Shown here in pieces: positions 36,097 to 46,126 of a stretch of DNA of 64,000 nt. Position 1 is the stretch's first letter, and each line of letters opens with the position of its first letter. The stretch is from UBA5266 sp002411545 (lineage in GTDB: Bacteria > Bacteroidota > Bacteroidia > Bacteroidales > WCHB1-69). The position numbers and the translations under genes were made by a program. The DNA lies in the NCBI GenBank assembly GCA_028693085.1, contig JAQUWC010000002.1, forward strand, positions 6,917 through 70,916. The letters run 5' to 3'. The notes beneath the pieces are model-generated. The model worked only from the letters and a program-made list of their open reading frames with translations, was not told the DNA's origin and ran no database searches.

Positions 36097-36104
36097 CAAA
36101 AGTA
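36097..36104 (-). promoter_or_regulatory. -7 promoter box for the secreted EEP protein gene
   Basis: CAAAAGTA on the plus strand reads TACTTTTG on the minus strand, 24 bases upstream of the ATG at 36073. Confidence 0.5.
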
Positions 36105-36205
36105 GTCAATTTTTATTATTCGGAAAATCTCTATTTTGAAAATCTCCATAATCCGATAATGATAAAACGAATCTTCTATATGATCAGCAGCTTATAATTA
36201 CTCTT

Positions 36206-38671
36206 TTAGTAGGGATCGACATCTATTTGAATACGTACCGATGTAAATACAGCCTTGTCTTTTATTTGCTTAATCATAGTTTTCGCTGTAAGTAATGATT
36301 TGGAAAGAGGAATTTTTATAATGATGTCCTTTTGATACAGATTTTTTATTTTAATGATAGGAGGGTATTCAGGACCAAGGACATGATTAGGAAATGTTTT
36401 TTTTAAATCTCCTGCCATTATGCCGGATAGTTTATCAAGCACAACTTGGTTTTTATGTTTTAAGGTAATTTTAATCAATCGACACAAAGGCGGATAATGA
36501 AATTTGTTTCTTTCCTCTATGCTATTATAAAACAAGCTTTGATAGTCATTGCATAAAACAAGTTGAAAAATAGGATGGTTGGGATTAAACGTTTGGATGA
36601 GTACATGTCCTTGTTTGTTTTTTCTTCCAGCTCTCCCACTAACTTGTGACAACATTTGAAAAGCCCGCTCAAAAGAACGGAAATCAGGATAATACAACAT
36701 ATTATCAGCATTGAGAATACCTACTGTACTTACATTATCAAAATCTAATCCTTTGGTTACCATTTGTGTTCCAACCAAAATATCGATTTTTCGTCTTTCA
36801 AAATCGGATATGATTTGTTGGTAAGCACTCTTACTGCGTGTACTATCGTAATCCAAACGTTTTATTTTAGCATTCGGGAAAAACATATATAGTTCTTCTT
36901 CTACTTTTTCGGTACCTACCCCTCTCATTTCCATATGTGGGTTATGGCACATATCACAGGCATGGGGAACTGCCTCTTTGTAACCACAATAATGACATCG
37001 CAATTCATTGTTTTGTTTATGATAAGTCAAAGTAACATCACAATGTTTACAGCTAGGGATATAATTACATAAACCGCATTCCAAATGCACGGAGAATCCT
37101 CTTCTATTTTGAAACAAGATAATTTGTTCATTCTTTTGCAATGCTTGGGTAATAGATTCCAATAATGATTTGGAATAGAGTGTATAGTTTTGTTTTTTTC
37201 GGTTTTCTTTTCGCAAATCGACAATTTTTATTTCCGGCAATTCAATTCCACCGTAACGTTGCAATAATTGCACTAAGCCGTATTTTTTCCTTACTGCATT
37301 AAAATAGGTTTCTATGGCAGGAGTAGCCGAACCCAGTAAAGTTTTAGCTCCATGTAATTTAGCTAATACGATAGCCGTATCACGTGCTTGATAATGAGGA
37401 GCAGGTTCAAACTGTTTATAGGACATATCATGTTCTTCGTCAACGATAATCAAACCCAAATTATGAAAAGGAAGAAATAATGACGAGCGAGCTCCTATGA
37501 TAATTTGATAATCATTTGTATGCTTATCGCTGACATGATGCCAAATTTCAACCCTTTCGTAATCGTTAAATCGAGAGTGATACACTCCTACCTTATTGCC
37601 GAAATAGGTTCGTAAGCGTTGAATGATTTGGGTTGTCAAGGCTATTTCCGGTAAAAGATAAAGAACTTGCTTACCTTCGTCGAGCGTTTCTTGAATTAAT
37701 TTCATATAAACTTCCGTTTTTCCACTTCCGGTAACGCCGTGAAATAAAACGGTATTGAAACTTTCAAATTGTTTTTTAATTTCTTGTAAAGCTGTTAATT
37801 GTAAGGGAGATAGGGTTAAATCGCTTAGCTGTTTTTCTGCTTCAAAAGTCTGTAAACGACTAACGACTTGGAAGTGCTTTTCTAAAATTTCCTTTTTAAT
37901 TAAAGCTTGCAACTGATTATCAATCACTTTTCCGGATGACACTATTTCTGATTTCTTAACAAAGCCATCTTTTTTTTGCTTCACTAATGACAAAAAGTAA
38001 AGCAAAGCATCTGATTGTTTTTGAGTTTTTCTTGATTTTTCGAGCGTATCAAACACTTCCTGTAAGCTGTTTTTATCGTTTTTATATTTCTGTGTCAGAC
38101 ATATAAAAGTTTCTGTTCGCGCTTTATATTTGGTGTCGATTTCTTCCGAGACATATATAATTTGCTTATCCATTAAGTTTTTAATATATGGCAAGATCTT
38201 AGTTTGTCCTGTAATCTTCTCAATTTGTTTGATGGTCAATCCCTGATTATCGACCAAAGATTCTACTACACGAATCTCTTTGTGTGAAAGATGAGAAATG
38301 TCACCATCATAATCGGGATGTAAAGCGATGCGCGTTTCGCTTGCCAATTTGAAGGCTGATGGCAGAGCCACCGACATCACTTCTCCGTATGTACACAGAT
38401 AATAATCGGCTATCCAAATCCACAAAGCCAATTGTTTTTCATTGACTAAAGGGCACTCATCCAACACACTTAGTATACCTTTAGTCGTATAATTTGCCGG
38501 TTTATGTTGATGTAGACTATATACAATGGCTGAATAAAATTTATGCCTACCAAATGGCACCAACACTCTTTTACCCACAGTCACTTCACTTTGCAAAGAT
38601 GCAGGCACGGCATAAGTGAAAAAATTAGGTAATGGTAGTGGCAATAATACATTAATATATAATTCTTCCAT
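36206..38671 (-). CDS. priA: Primosomal protein N' (PriA replication-restart helicase)
   Basis: An 821-residue cytosolic DNA helicase that reloads the replisome at stalled forks. The N-terminal 3' DNA-binding domain (FFTYAVP, VPFGRHKFYSAIV) is followed by Walker A GVTGSGKTEVYM near residue 317 and the DEEH box in IIVDEEHDMSYKQ. The eight-cysteine zinc module CGLCNY, CKHC, CHYCGY, CDMC follows, then helicase motifs GTQMVTKGLDF and QVSGRAGR. It lies 11 bases after dnaG in the same operon, so primase and restart helicase are co-expressed. Confidence 0.95.
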   Translation of the reverse strand: MEELYINVLLPLPLPNFFTYAVPASLQSEVTVGKRVLVPFGRHKFYSAIVYSLHQHKPANYTTKGILSVLDECPLVNEKQLALWIWIADYYLCTYGEVMSVALPSAFKLASETRIALHPDYDGDISHLSHKEIRVVESLVDNQGLTIKQIEKITGQTKILPYIKNLMDKQIIYVSEEIDTKYKARTETFICLTQKYKNDKNSLQEVFDTLEKSRKTQKQSDALLYFLSLVKQKKDGFVKKSEIVSSGKVIDNQLQALIKKEILEKHFQVVSRLQTFEAEKQLSDLTLSPLQLTALQEIKKQFESFNTVLFHGVTGSGKTEVYMKLIQETLDEGKQVLYLLPEIALTTQIIQRLRTYFGNKVGVYHSRFNDYERVEIWHHVSDKHTNDYQIIIGARSSLFLPFHNLGLIIVDEEHDMSYKQFEPAPHYQARDTAIVLAKLHGAKTLLGSATPAIETYFNAVRKKYGLVQLLQRYGGIELPEIKIVDLRKENRKKQNYTLYSKSLLESITQALQKNEQIILFQNRRGFSVHLECGLCNYIPSCKHCDVTLTYHKQNNELRCHYCGYKEAVPHACDMCHNPHMEMRGVGTEKVEEELYMFFPNAKIKRLDYDSTRSKSAYQQIISDFERRKIDILVGTQMVTKGLDFDNVSTVGILNADNMLYYPDFRSFERAFQMLSQVSGRAGRKNKQGHVLIQTFNPNHPIFQLVLCNDYQSLFYNSIEERNKFHYPPLCRLIKITLKHKNQVVLDKLSGIMAGDLKKTFPNHVLGPEYPPIIKIKNLYQKDIIIKIPLSKSLLTAKTMIKQIKDKAVFTSVRIQIDVDPY

Positions 38672-38682
38672 TTGTATAATTT

Positions 38683-40668
38683 TTAGCGGTAGGTTACTCC
38701 CAATACTTTTTCTATTTCACAAATGATGGTGTTTATTTCTGATATTTTCGACAGATACATCAATGATTCATCCTCACTGTTGGCTAATTTCAGCATTTTT
38801 TCATAATTGCTCTTAATAGCGGTAAGTTTAATTAAGCGCAACATTTGTAAGGTGCGCACTACTTCCTCGTGCAACTTTTCAGCGTTATTATAAATGGTAT
38901 TAATAAAACTTTTTATTTTACTACTTTCCCATAACGGACTGGGAGTAGGATTGATTTCGACCAAAGAAAAGTAAAGTTTATTGATTTCCACATCGGGATT
39001 ATGCTGCAATTTATTTGAAATATCAATTGGATTTTCCTCAATTAATTCAACATAAACATTGAAAAACTTTTGATATAAAGGAGTTTCAAAGCTTAATTCA
39101 TCACTTTTGAGGTTATCGAAGATAAATTGATCTACTCTGGTTTCTATTGTTTTTTCCTTTGACATCGAATCCTCATTGGGCAAATATAAGGATTGATTAC
39201 CATAATTTACCAACAAGGTTAAAATTCTCTTTTCTACATCAACAAGGCTTAAGGGTGTTGATTCAATGATCACTTGTTTTGTAGAATCTGGCTTACTTAT
39301 TTCAGGTAGATTGTTTTGATCAATCGTTTGTTTTTCTTTCTCTTTTTTATAATTTTTTATTCTGATTTTATTGACGGCTCTATAAAGTATATTTTCTTCT
39401 ATTTGCATCAAAGCACTGCATTGTTTTACGAAAATAGACACTTTTATGATGTCGGGAATCAAGGCGATATCGGCTGCAATTTGATTGATAAAATCAGCCC
39501 TTTTCACCGGGTCCTTTTCAACGTCTTTTAAAAGTAAACTTATTTTAAAGCCTAAAAAATCCTGTTCGTTTTCATGGAAATAATCTCTTATCGCATTCGT
39601 ATCGTTTGAACGGGCAAAAGAATCGGGGTCATCGTCGGGAGGAAGGACAATGACACGAATATTTAAATTCTCTTTCAATAACATTCCTACAGCACGCAAG
39701 GCGGCATGTATTCCTGCTTTATCCCCATCATACACGATGCTAATATTATCTGTAAGTTTATTGAGGAGTTTGATTTGCCCGGTCGTTAAAGACGTTCCTG
39801 ACGAAGCCACAACATTTTCTATCCCGGACTGATGCAAAGAAATTACATCGGTATAACCTTCCACTAAATAACATTTATCTTCTTTTTTTATAGCATTCTT
39901 AGCTTGAAAAATACCATATAACACATCGCTTTTATGGTAAATGGATGTCTCTGGTGAATTGATATACTTTGCGTTATGTTTATCTACATTTCCCAATATT
40001 CTTCCCCCAAAGGCAATGATTTTACCCGAAAAATTATGAATTGGGAATATGACTCGTTCGGTAAATCGGTCGAAGACATAGTCTCCTCCTTGATTTTCTT
40101 TCACAATAATCAATCCGGCTTTTTCTAAATTTTCTTGGGTATATCCTTGTTTTAAAGCATGCTTATAGAGGGCATCCCGTTGTTTAAGGCTATACCCCAA
40201 TGCAAATTTAGTCATGCTTTCTTCGCTAAAACCTCTTTCTTTGAAATAGGCTAACCCTATACTTTTTCCCTCTTCATGTTCATACAACATTTTCGAAAAA
40301 AATTCACTGGCAAAAGCTGTAACAGCAAATAAGGATTCACGTTCGTTGATTCGTTGAATCTCTTCGGTGGTTTGTGCGGTTTCTTCTATTTGAATGTTAT
40401 ACTTTTTAGCCAAATAACGTATGGCTTCGACATAAGAATAGTGTTCATGTTTGATAATAAAGCCAACCGAATCGCCGGCTTCGCCACAACCAAAGCATTT
40501 AAAAATACCCTTTGCCGGACTTACGGTAAAAGAAGGTGTCTTTTCGGTATGAAAGGGACATAAGCCTATGTAATTCACCCCACGTTTTTGTAAACGCACA
40601 AAATCGCCTACCACTTCTTCTATACGACAGGCTGTAAGAATTTCATCTATGCTTTCTCTTTTTATCAT
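38683..40668 (-). CDS. dnaG: DNA primase
   Basis: A 661-residue primase. The CHC2 zinc finger (CPFHTEKTPSF ... CFGCG) is at about residues 35-65. The TOPRIM domain carries VEGYTDVI and VYDGDKAGI near 265-320, and a C-terminal helicase-interaction domain follows. The start at 40668 (MIKRESIDEIL) aligns with other Bacteroidetes primases; an ATG three codons upstream (40677) is also possible. It is followed directly by priA. A -7 box (TAGTTTTG on the minus strand) lies at 40729-40736. Confidence 0.94.
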   Translation of the reverse strand: MIKRESIDEILTACRIEEVVGDFVRLQKRGVNYIGLCPFHTEKTPSFTVSPAKGIFKCFGCGEAGDSVGFIIKHEHYSYVEAIRYLAKKYNIQIEETAQTTEEIQRINERESLFAVTAFASEFFSKMLYEHEEGKSIGLAYFKERGFSEESMTKFALGYSLKQRDALYKHALKQGYTQENLEKAGLIIVKENQGGDYVFDRFTERVIFPIHNFSGKIIAFGGRILGNVDKHNAKYINSPETSIYHKSDVLYGIFQAKNAIKKEDKCYLVEGYTDVISLHQSGIENVVASSGTSLTTGQIKLLNKLTDNISIVYDGDKAGIHAALRAVGMLLKENLNIRVIVLPPDDDPDSFARSNDTNAIRDYFHENEQDFLGFKISLLLKDVEKDPVKRADFINQIAADIALIPDIIKVSIFVKQCSALMQIEENILYRAVNKIRIKNYKKEKEKQTIDQNNLPEISKPDSTKQVIIESTPLSLVDVEKRILTLLVNYGNQSLYLPNEDSMSKEKTIETRVDQFIFDNLKSDELSFETPLYQKFFNVYVELIEENPIDISNKLQHNPDVEINKLYFSLVEINPTPSPLWESSKIKSFINTIYNNAEKLHEEVVRTLQMLRLIKLTAIKSNYEKMLKLANSEDESLMYLSKISEINTIICEIEKVLGVTYR

Positions 40669-40728
40669 TGAATACAAGGTGCGTTTTATGTCATCGGATA
40701 AGCGTGAGATTTGCTCATTCTATGTTTG

Positions 40729-40736
40729 CAAAACTA
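40729..40736 (-). promoter_or_regulatory. -7 promoter box for dnaG-priA
   Basis: CAAAACTA on the plus strand reads TAGTTTTG on the minus strand, about 60 bases upstream of the dnaG start and downstream of the atpDC terminator. Confidence 0.45.
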
Positions 40737-40861
40737 CAATTTTAACGTCTGTTTTTACCTTTTATTTCTATGTTTCGCATTCTTTTCGGTAATACTATGA
40801 CATTCACTTTTTGTATCCTTACAATTCTAAGAGCATTGAAAGGATGTAATCTATTTATAGA

Positions 40862-40908
40862 CAAAAAAAGTCTTTTGCTTCCAAAATATAACAAGACTCC
40901 AAAGGACT
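40862..40908 (-). terminator. Terminator of the atpD-atpC operon
   Basis: On the minus strand AGTCCTTTG pairs with CAAAAGACT (9-bp stem, one C-A mismatch, 22-base loop) and runs straight into TTTTTTT. It is 19 bases past the atpC stop, which supports the view that the ATP synthase operon ends here. Confidence 0.55.
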
Positions 40909-40927
40909 AACAGCAAAAAATAGTCTT

Positions 40928-41167
40928 TTAGACTTTATCCGTTAAAATAACGATTTTATTTTTCAAGACTTCAACCACTCCCCCACATATGGGATAAAAA
41001 CATTCATTATTATTTTGAATAATTTTAGCCTTACCCTTTGCCAGTGTTGCAATGAGAGGAGCGTGATTCTTTAATATTTCGAATAATCCATCACTTCCCG
41101 GTAATTGAATTAAGGAAACATCATCAAACACTTCTTGATTATTGGGTGTTATTATTTCTACTTTCAT
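40928..41167 (-). CDS. atpC: F1 ATP synthase epsilon subunit, short form
   Basis: Only 79 residues: the N-terminal beta-sandwich of the epsilon subunit (VEIITPNNQEVFDDVSLIQLPGSDG, then FEILKNHAPLIATL and GGVVEVLKNKIVILTD). The usual C-terminal helical hairpin, which inhibits ATP hydrolysis in many bacteria, is absent. That is usual for Bacteroidetes. The ATG overlaps the last base of the atpD stop (41167), so the two are translationally coupled. A terminator follows. Confidence 0.92.
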   Translation of the reverse strand: MKVEIITPNNQEVFDDVSLIQLPGSDGLFEILKNHAPLIATLAKGKAKIIQNNNECFYPICGGVVEVLKNKIVILTDKV

Positions 41168-42687
41168 TACTGCTTATTTTCTGTTTCGGCCAACATTTTC
41201 TTCCCTCTTTCGATAGCTTCTTCAATAGTACCAACAAGGTTAAAAGCTGCTTCCGGATATTGGTCGACTTCACCGTTTAATATCATATTAAATCCTTTGA
41301 TAGTATCTTCAATATTCACAAAAACCCCTTTTAATCCTGTAAATTGTTCGGCTACATGGAAAGGCTGAGAAAGGAAACGTTGTACCCTACGCGCGCGATG
41401 TACCGTCAATTTATCTTCTTCCGACAACTCGTCCATACCCAAAATAGCAATAATATCTTGTAATTCGTTGTATCGTTGAAGTGTTTCTATCACACGATGA
41501 GCGGTTTTATAATGCTCTTCTCCAACTATATCCGGATTTAATATACGAGAAGTAGAATCCAAGGGGTCCACAGCGGGATAAATACCCAAAGAAGAGATTT
41601 TTCGGCTTAACACGGTTGTTGCATCCAAATGGGAGAAGGTTGTAGCGGGTGCCGGGTCAGTCAAGTCATCGGCTGGCACATAAATAGCTTGAACAGAAGT
41701 AATAGACCCTCTTTTTGTAGAGGTAATTCTTTCTTGCATAATTCCCATTTCGGTTGCCAGGGTAGGTTGATAACCCACCGCCGAAGGCATACGACCTAAT
41801 AAGGCCGATACTTCGGAACCTGCTTGTGTGAAACGGAAAATGTTATCAACAAAGAATAAAATATCTCTGCCGCTTGCCTGATCTTCACCGTCGCGGTAAT
41901 ATTCAGCAACCGTTAATCCGGATAAAGCAACACGAGCTCTTGCACCTGGAGGTTCGTTCATTTGTCCGAAAACCAAGGTAGCTTGCGATTTTTTTAGTTC
42001 TTCCTTATCTACTAAACTCAGATCCCAACTGCCTTTTTCCATATTTTCCAAAAATTTATCGCCATAACGAATAACTTTTGACTCTATCATTTCGCGTAGT
42101 AGGTCATTCCCTTCGCGGGTACGTTCTCCTACACCGGCAAATACCGACATGCCGGAATATTTCTTAGCTATATTATTAATCATTTCCATGATTAATACTG
42201 TTTTCCCTACACCTGCTCCGCCAAACAAACCGATTTTTCCACCTTTCATATAGGGTTCAATTAAATCGATTACTTTGATACCCGTATATAATACTTCGTT
42301 GCTTGTAGATAAATTTTCAAAAGTAGGGGGATCTTGGTGGATACTTTTGTATTTATCGGTCTGAATTTGTTCCATTCCATCAATGGTTTCTCCGATAACA
42401 TTTAACAAACGTCCATTTAAATTGGTTGCGGGCATAGAAATGGTACGTCCGGTGGCTATTACATCCATTCCGCGACGTAATCCATCAGTACTATCCATTG
42501 CGATACAACGCATGGTATTCTCTCCAATATCTTGCTCACACTCCAAGACTAACTCGGTTCCGTTGTCGCGTGTGATGATAAGGGCATCATAAATACTCGG
42601 TAAATCTTCTTGATTATCAAATGTTACATCGACTACCGCACCAATAATTTGCGATATTTTCCCCATTACTTTTTTATTCTTATCCAT
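41167..42687 (-). CDS. atpD: F1 ATP synthase beta subunit
   Basis: A 506-residue catalytic subunit of the F1 head. The Walker A motif is GGAGVGKTVLIMEMI, followed by GERTREGNDL (catalytic Glu/Arg), DNIFRFTQAGSEVS (Walker B region), and ALLGRMPSAVGYQPTL. The length is normal for Bacteroidetes. It is followed by atpC and then a terminator and dnaG, with no other ATP synthase genes nearby. An alternative start is the Met at residue 8 (MGKISQIIG). The divergent gene is queA. Confidence 0.96.
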   Translation of the reverse strand: MDKNKKVMGKISQIIGAVVDVTFDNQEDLPSIYDALIITRDNGTELVLECEQDIGENTMRCIAMDSTDGLRRGMDVIATGRTISMPATNLNGRLLNVIGETIDGMEQIQTDKYKSIHQDPPTFENLSTSNEVLYTGIKVIDLIEPYMKGGKIGLFGGAGVGKTVLIMEMINNIAKKYSGMSVFAGVGERTREGNDLLREMIESKVIRYGDKFLENMEKGSWDLSLVDKEELKKSQATLVFGQMNEPPGARARVALSGLTVAEYYRDGEDQASGRDILFFVDNIFRFTQAGSEVSALLGRMPSAVGYQPTLATEMGIMQERITSTKRGSITSVQAIYVPADDLTDPAPATTFSHLDATTVLSRKISSLGIYPAVDPLDSTSRILNPDIVGEEHYKTAHRVIETLQRYNELQDIIAILGMDELSEEDKLTVHRARRVQRFLSQPFHVAEQFTGLKGVFVNIEDTIKGFNMILNGEVDQYPEAAFNLVGTIEEAIERGKKMLAETENKQ

Positions 42688-43054
42688 ATATCTGTCTTTT
42701 AGTCGCTTATATTTAATCGCTGATTTTTAAATTAAAGTTACAAAGAAACGAAATTTCCTTTTATAATTTAGATTTTTCTTATTTTTTTTTTAACAAATCA
42801 TAGCGTATTCTCTATCTGTAATATAGAAAATATTAAGCCATATTCCTTAATTTATTTTTGTGTTTCATTAATCTTTTTCCACTCAACTTTGTTGTATTAA
42901 ATGGCATAATTTTATAATATTTTGCCATGTTTTTGAATATTATTAAAATAAATATTAAAAAGACTCGTTTACTTTTGATAATTTAGTTTACTTTTGCAAA
43001 CTGCACGTAGTATATATTATTTGTTGATTTTAAGAATTTTACATCTTTCACATT
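42688..43054. other. AT-rich divergent intergenic region between atpD and queA
   Basis: This 367-base stretch contains no credible gene. Near atpD a minus-strand TAACTTTA (42733-42740 region) is a 7/8 match to a -7 box. Near queA there are two TACTTTTG boxes at 42970-42977 and 42989-42996. The rest is low-complexity A/T with poly-T tracts, and no stable RNA structure or riboswitch was recognised. Confidence 0.6.
42970..42996 (+). promoter_or_regulatory. Tandem -7 boxes upstream of queA
   Basis: TACTTTTG occurs twice (42970-42977 and 42989-42996), each within the longer GTTTACTTTTG, 19 bases apart. Both match TAnnTTTG and lie 58-85 bases before the queA ATG. They may be two promoters or one promoter and a chance copy. 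Confidence 0.5.
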
Positions 43055-44107
43055 ATGAAACTTTCGCAATTTAAATACTTTTTGCCACAAGATCTAATTG
43101 CTAGTTATCCCCAAGAAGACCGCAATGAAGCTCGATTAATGATTATTGATCGTAAAAAGAAAACGATCGAACATAAGGTTTTCAGAGATATCATTGATTA
43201 TTTTGATGATGGTGATATTCTTGTCATCAACAACACCAAAGTATTTCCGGCTATACTCGAAGGAGAGAAAGAGAAAACACAAGCTAAGATCAATGTTTTC
43301 TTGTTAAGAGAGTTGGATATTGAAAGTAAATTGTGGGACGTTTTGGTAGATCCTGCTCGTAAAATCCGAATCGGCAATAAAATATATTTCGACAATGGAG
43401 AATTAATTGCCGAAGTTATCGATAATACAACCTCTCGTGGCCGAACATTACGTTTTTTATTCGATGGTACACATGAGGAATTTAAAAAGAAACTCTTTTC
43501 CTTAGGTCGTATGCCTATCCCCGAACCCATTCAACAACTTAGGGATATATCTGAAGAAGATGAGCAATATTATCAAACCATCTATGCCAAAGCAGAAGGT
43601 GCCGTAGTTGCTCCTGCAGCCGGCTTCCATCTCAGCAGAGAAATGATTAAAATGCTCGAATTAAAAGGCATTCTTTTCTCTGAAATCACTTTACACGCCG
43701 GAATTGGTAATTTTAAAACCATAGATGTAGAAGATTTGGCAAAGCACAAAACCGATTCCGAAGAAATGGAAATTACCGAATCAACTGCCGAAGTTATCAA
43801 CGAAGCTAAACGGAATAACAAAAGCATATGTGCCGTAGGGACAACGAGTTTAAAAGCCTTGGAATCGTCCGTCTATATTTCGGGATTAATTAAACCTTTC
43901 CAAGGATGGACTAATAAATTTATCTTTCCACCCTATGATTTTATATCGGCCAACAAATTAATTACTAATTTTCATCCTTCTCAATCGTCTATGTTGATGT
44001 TAGTTTGTGCTTTCGGGGGTTATGATTTAATTATGAAAGCCTACAAAGAAGCCATTAACGAAAGATATCGTTTCCTTACTTACGGCGATGCTATGTTAAT
44101 AATATAA
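43055..44107 (+). CDS. queA: S-adenosylmethionine:tRNA ribosyltransferase-isomerase
   Basis: A 350-residue enzyme that builds epoxyqueuosine on the wobble base of tRNAs by transferring the ribosyl group of SAM. Conserved segments: LIASYPQEDRNEARLM near residue 13, VINNTKVFPA, and VVAPAAGFHLS followed by HAGIGNFKTIDVED and VGTTSLKALES. The length is typical. In many Bacteroidetes queA lies beside truB-uppP-ftsX; here it starts a plus-strand unit with coaX instead (10 bases apart). Confidence 0.94.
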   Translation: MKLSQFKYFLPQDLIASYPQEDRNEARLMIIDRKKKTIEHKVFRDIIDYFDDGDILVINNTKVFPAILEGEKEKTQAKINVFLLRELDIESKLWDVLVDPARKIRIGNKIYFDNGELIAEVIDNTTSRGRTLRFLFDGTHEEFKKKLFSLGRMPIPEPIQQLRDISEEDEQYYQTIYAKAEGAVVAPAAGFHLSREMIKMLELKGILFSEITLHAGIGNFKTIDVEDLAKHKTDSEEMEITESTAEVINEAKRNNKSICAVGTTSLKALESSVYISGLIKPFQGWTNKFIFPPYDFISANKLITNFHPSQSSMLMLVCAFGGYDLIMKAYKEAINERYRFLTYGDAMLII

Positions 44108-44117
44108 TGATAACATT

Positions 44118-44858
44118 TTGAATACGCTGATACTTGATTTCGGAAATACGCATCAAAAGGCAGCCATTGTTGACAATGGAAAGATTATTTTTTTTTCCAA
44201 ATATTCATCTTTCGACCTTAAAACGCTTTCTAAAATAGAAGATGAATATGATTTCGAGAGAGTGATTCTATCATCTGTTATCAAAGAAGACACTCTATTA
44301 GATACCTATTTACACTATAACTATTATTTTTTAAAGTTGTCTGAAGACACTCCTTTACCTATCCGTAATCGATACAACACTCCTCATACATTGGGATACG
44401 ACCGCATTGCCTGTGCGGTAGCGGCAAATCACTTATTTACAAAAAAAAACGTATTGAGTATTCAGATGGGGACGTGCATTACGTATGACTTTATTAACGC
44501 TAAGAATGAATATGTAGGAGGAAGTATTTCTCCGGGTCTTCAAATGAGATACGATGCTTTAAATCATTACACCCAACAATTACCTTTGCTTACTTACCAA
44601 GTTATTGATTATTTAAGTGGGACTACGACAGAGACTTGTATACATTCAGGCGTAATCAATGGCATTATTAATGAATGTAAGGGAATTATCCATGCATATC
44701 GTACACAATACCCCGACATTGAAATCATCCTAACGGGAGGTGACATGCCTTATTTTGAAAAAAAACTTATCGATGAAATAAACACCTATCCTAATTTAGT
44801 TATCTTAGGATTATCATTAATACTAAACTATAATGCTCAATATAAAAATCAACATTAG
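44118..44858 (+). CDS. coaX: Type III pantothenate kinase
   Basis: A 246-residue cytosolic kinase for the first step of CoA synthesis. The phosphate motif is LDFGNTHQK near residue 6. TLGYDRIACAVAA, IQMGTCITYDFI and GGSISPGLQMR are the central ASKHA-fold motifs, and ILTGGDMPYFEK is near the C-terminus. It starts with TTG at 44118; no ATG gives a complete first strand. It begins 10 bases after queA, and its end overlaps the next gene by 26 bases. Confidence 0.93.
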   Translation: MNTLILDFGNTHQKAAIVDNGKIIFFSKYSSFDLKTLSKIEDEYDFERVILSSVIKEDTLLDTYLHYNYYFLKLSEDTPLPIRNRYNTPHTLGYDRIACAVAANHLFTKKNVLSIQMGTCITYDFINAKNEYVGGSISPGLQMRYDALNHYTQQLPLLTYQVIDYLSGTTTETCIHSGVINGIINECKGIIHAYRTQYPDIEIILTGGDMPYFEKKLIDEINTYPNLVILGLSLILNYNAQYKNQH

Positions 44859-46104
44859 CCTTCTACTCACTCTTTTCAGTTTGAGTATGATAGAAGTAAC
44901 GGCTCAAAATCATTTAAGTTCTCCTTATTCCCGTTTTGGAATGGGAGAAATGAATAAACGCATGTCGTCGATGAATGCTTCCATGGGAGGAGTCTCTTAT
45001 GCATTTCATAGTCCGACGACGATAAATTTTACTAATCCGGCATCCTATGCTGCTTTCGATTCATTATCCAGTATCATTGATGCCACTTTCTCCTATAAAT
45101 ACCACAGCTTGCAAGAATCAACTCGTAAACAAAGCGGATCTACCATTAATTTTGATTACTTATCCTTAGGGTTTTCTCTGGGCTCATTTTGGAAAACGGC
45201 CATAGGATTTCAACCGTATAGCTTTATCAATTACACCATAAATCAATACACTCCATTCAATGATACGGCTGAAATTAAAAATGCTTTTAATGGAACCGGA
45301 GGAATTTATGAATTGTATTGGGGAAATGCTTTTAAAATAGGGAAAAACCTTTCCTTTGGATTAAATGCTTCTTATCTATTTGGTTATTATAACAAATATC
45401 AAGCTGTAGAATTTCCGGACAATCAATTTTTGAACTTTAAAAAAGACAATGAATTTCAAATCAACGGAGCATTATTCTCTTTAGGCGCACAATATTTTAT
45501 TCCTATAAAAGAAACTTTTCTTGGATTAGGTATTGTATATACTCCTTCCATTCCTACGCTTTATGCAAAAAAGACACAATATCTCTTAACCTATCAAAAC
45601 ACTTCTTACAATGAAACAATCGTTGATTCCTTGTATTGGAAAGGCACTAAAAACATTGCCATAAGCCTACCGCAAACTCTGGGAGGAGGCGTTTCATGGT
45701 CGTCCGAAAAATATTTTCTAGGATTTGACTTTACATGGACGGATTGGAGTCAATTCGAAATGGAAGAATCGCTTGATACATTAAACGATGCCTATAAGTT
45801 TTCTTTAGGTGGAAGTTTCACTCCCAATCTGACGAGTGCTAAGTATATTTCGAAAATTACTTACAGCGCCGGATATTTTTATGAATTCACATCACTATAT
45901 CTGAAAGATAGACAAATTAATAAATTTGGCATAAATTTTGGCTTTTCTTTTCCCATGAAAAAAAGTAAAACACGCTTTAACATACATTTTGAATATGGAC
46001 AGTGGGGTACATTACAGAACAAATTATTACAAGAACGCTATTTGTTAGTTTCATTCAATCTTGCATTGCATGAAAAATGGTATCAAAGAAGAATATTAGA
46101 TTAA
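44833..46104 (+). CDS. Outer-membrane beta-barrel protein of the coaX-lptC neighbourhood
   Basis: A 423-residue protein with a signal peptide (about 1-25, ending VTAQ) and a FadL/PorV-like opening, SSPYSRFGMGEMN, followed by GGVSYAFHSPTTINFTNPASYA. This is a common start of barrels in this phylum. The rest consists of alternating strands ending SFNLALHEKW. It overlaps the coaX end by 26 bases and is followed by a TPR gene 22 bases later. This order (coaX, barrel, TPR, lptC) is widespread in Bacteroidetes, suggesting a role in envelope biogenesis, which is not defined. Confidence 0.78.
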   Translation: MLNIKINISLLLTLFSLSMIEVTAQNHLSSPYSRFGMGEMNKRMSSMNASMGGVSYAFHSPTTINFTNPASYAAFDSLSSIIDATFSYKYHSLQESTRKQSGSTINFDYLSLGFSLGSFWKTAIGFQPYSFINYTINQYTPFNDTAEIKNAFNGTGGIYELYWGNAFKIGKNLSFGLNASYLFGYYNKYQAVEFPDNQFLNFKKDNEFQINGALFSLGAQYFIPIKETFLGLGIVYTPSIPTLYAKKTQYLLTYQNTSYNETIVDSLYWKGTKNIAISLPQTLGGGVSWSSEKYFLGFDFTWTDWSQFEMEESLDTLNDAYKFSLGGSFTPNLTSAKYISKITYSAGYFYEFTSLYLKDRQINKFGINFGFSFPMKKSKTRFNIHFEYGQWGTLQNKLLQERYLLVSFNLALHEKWYQRRILD

Positions 46105-46126
46105 TAAAATAAAAAGTATTTAACAG

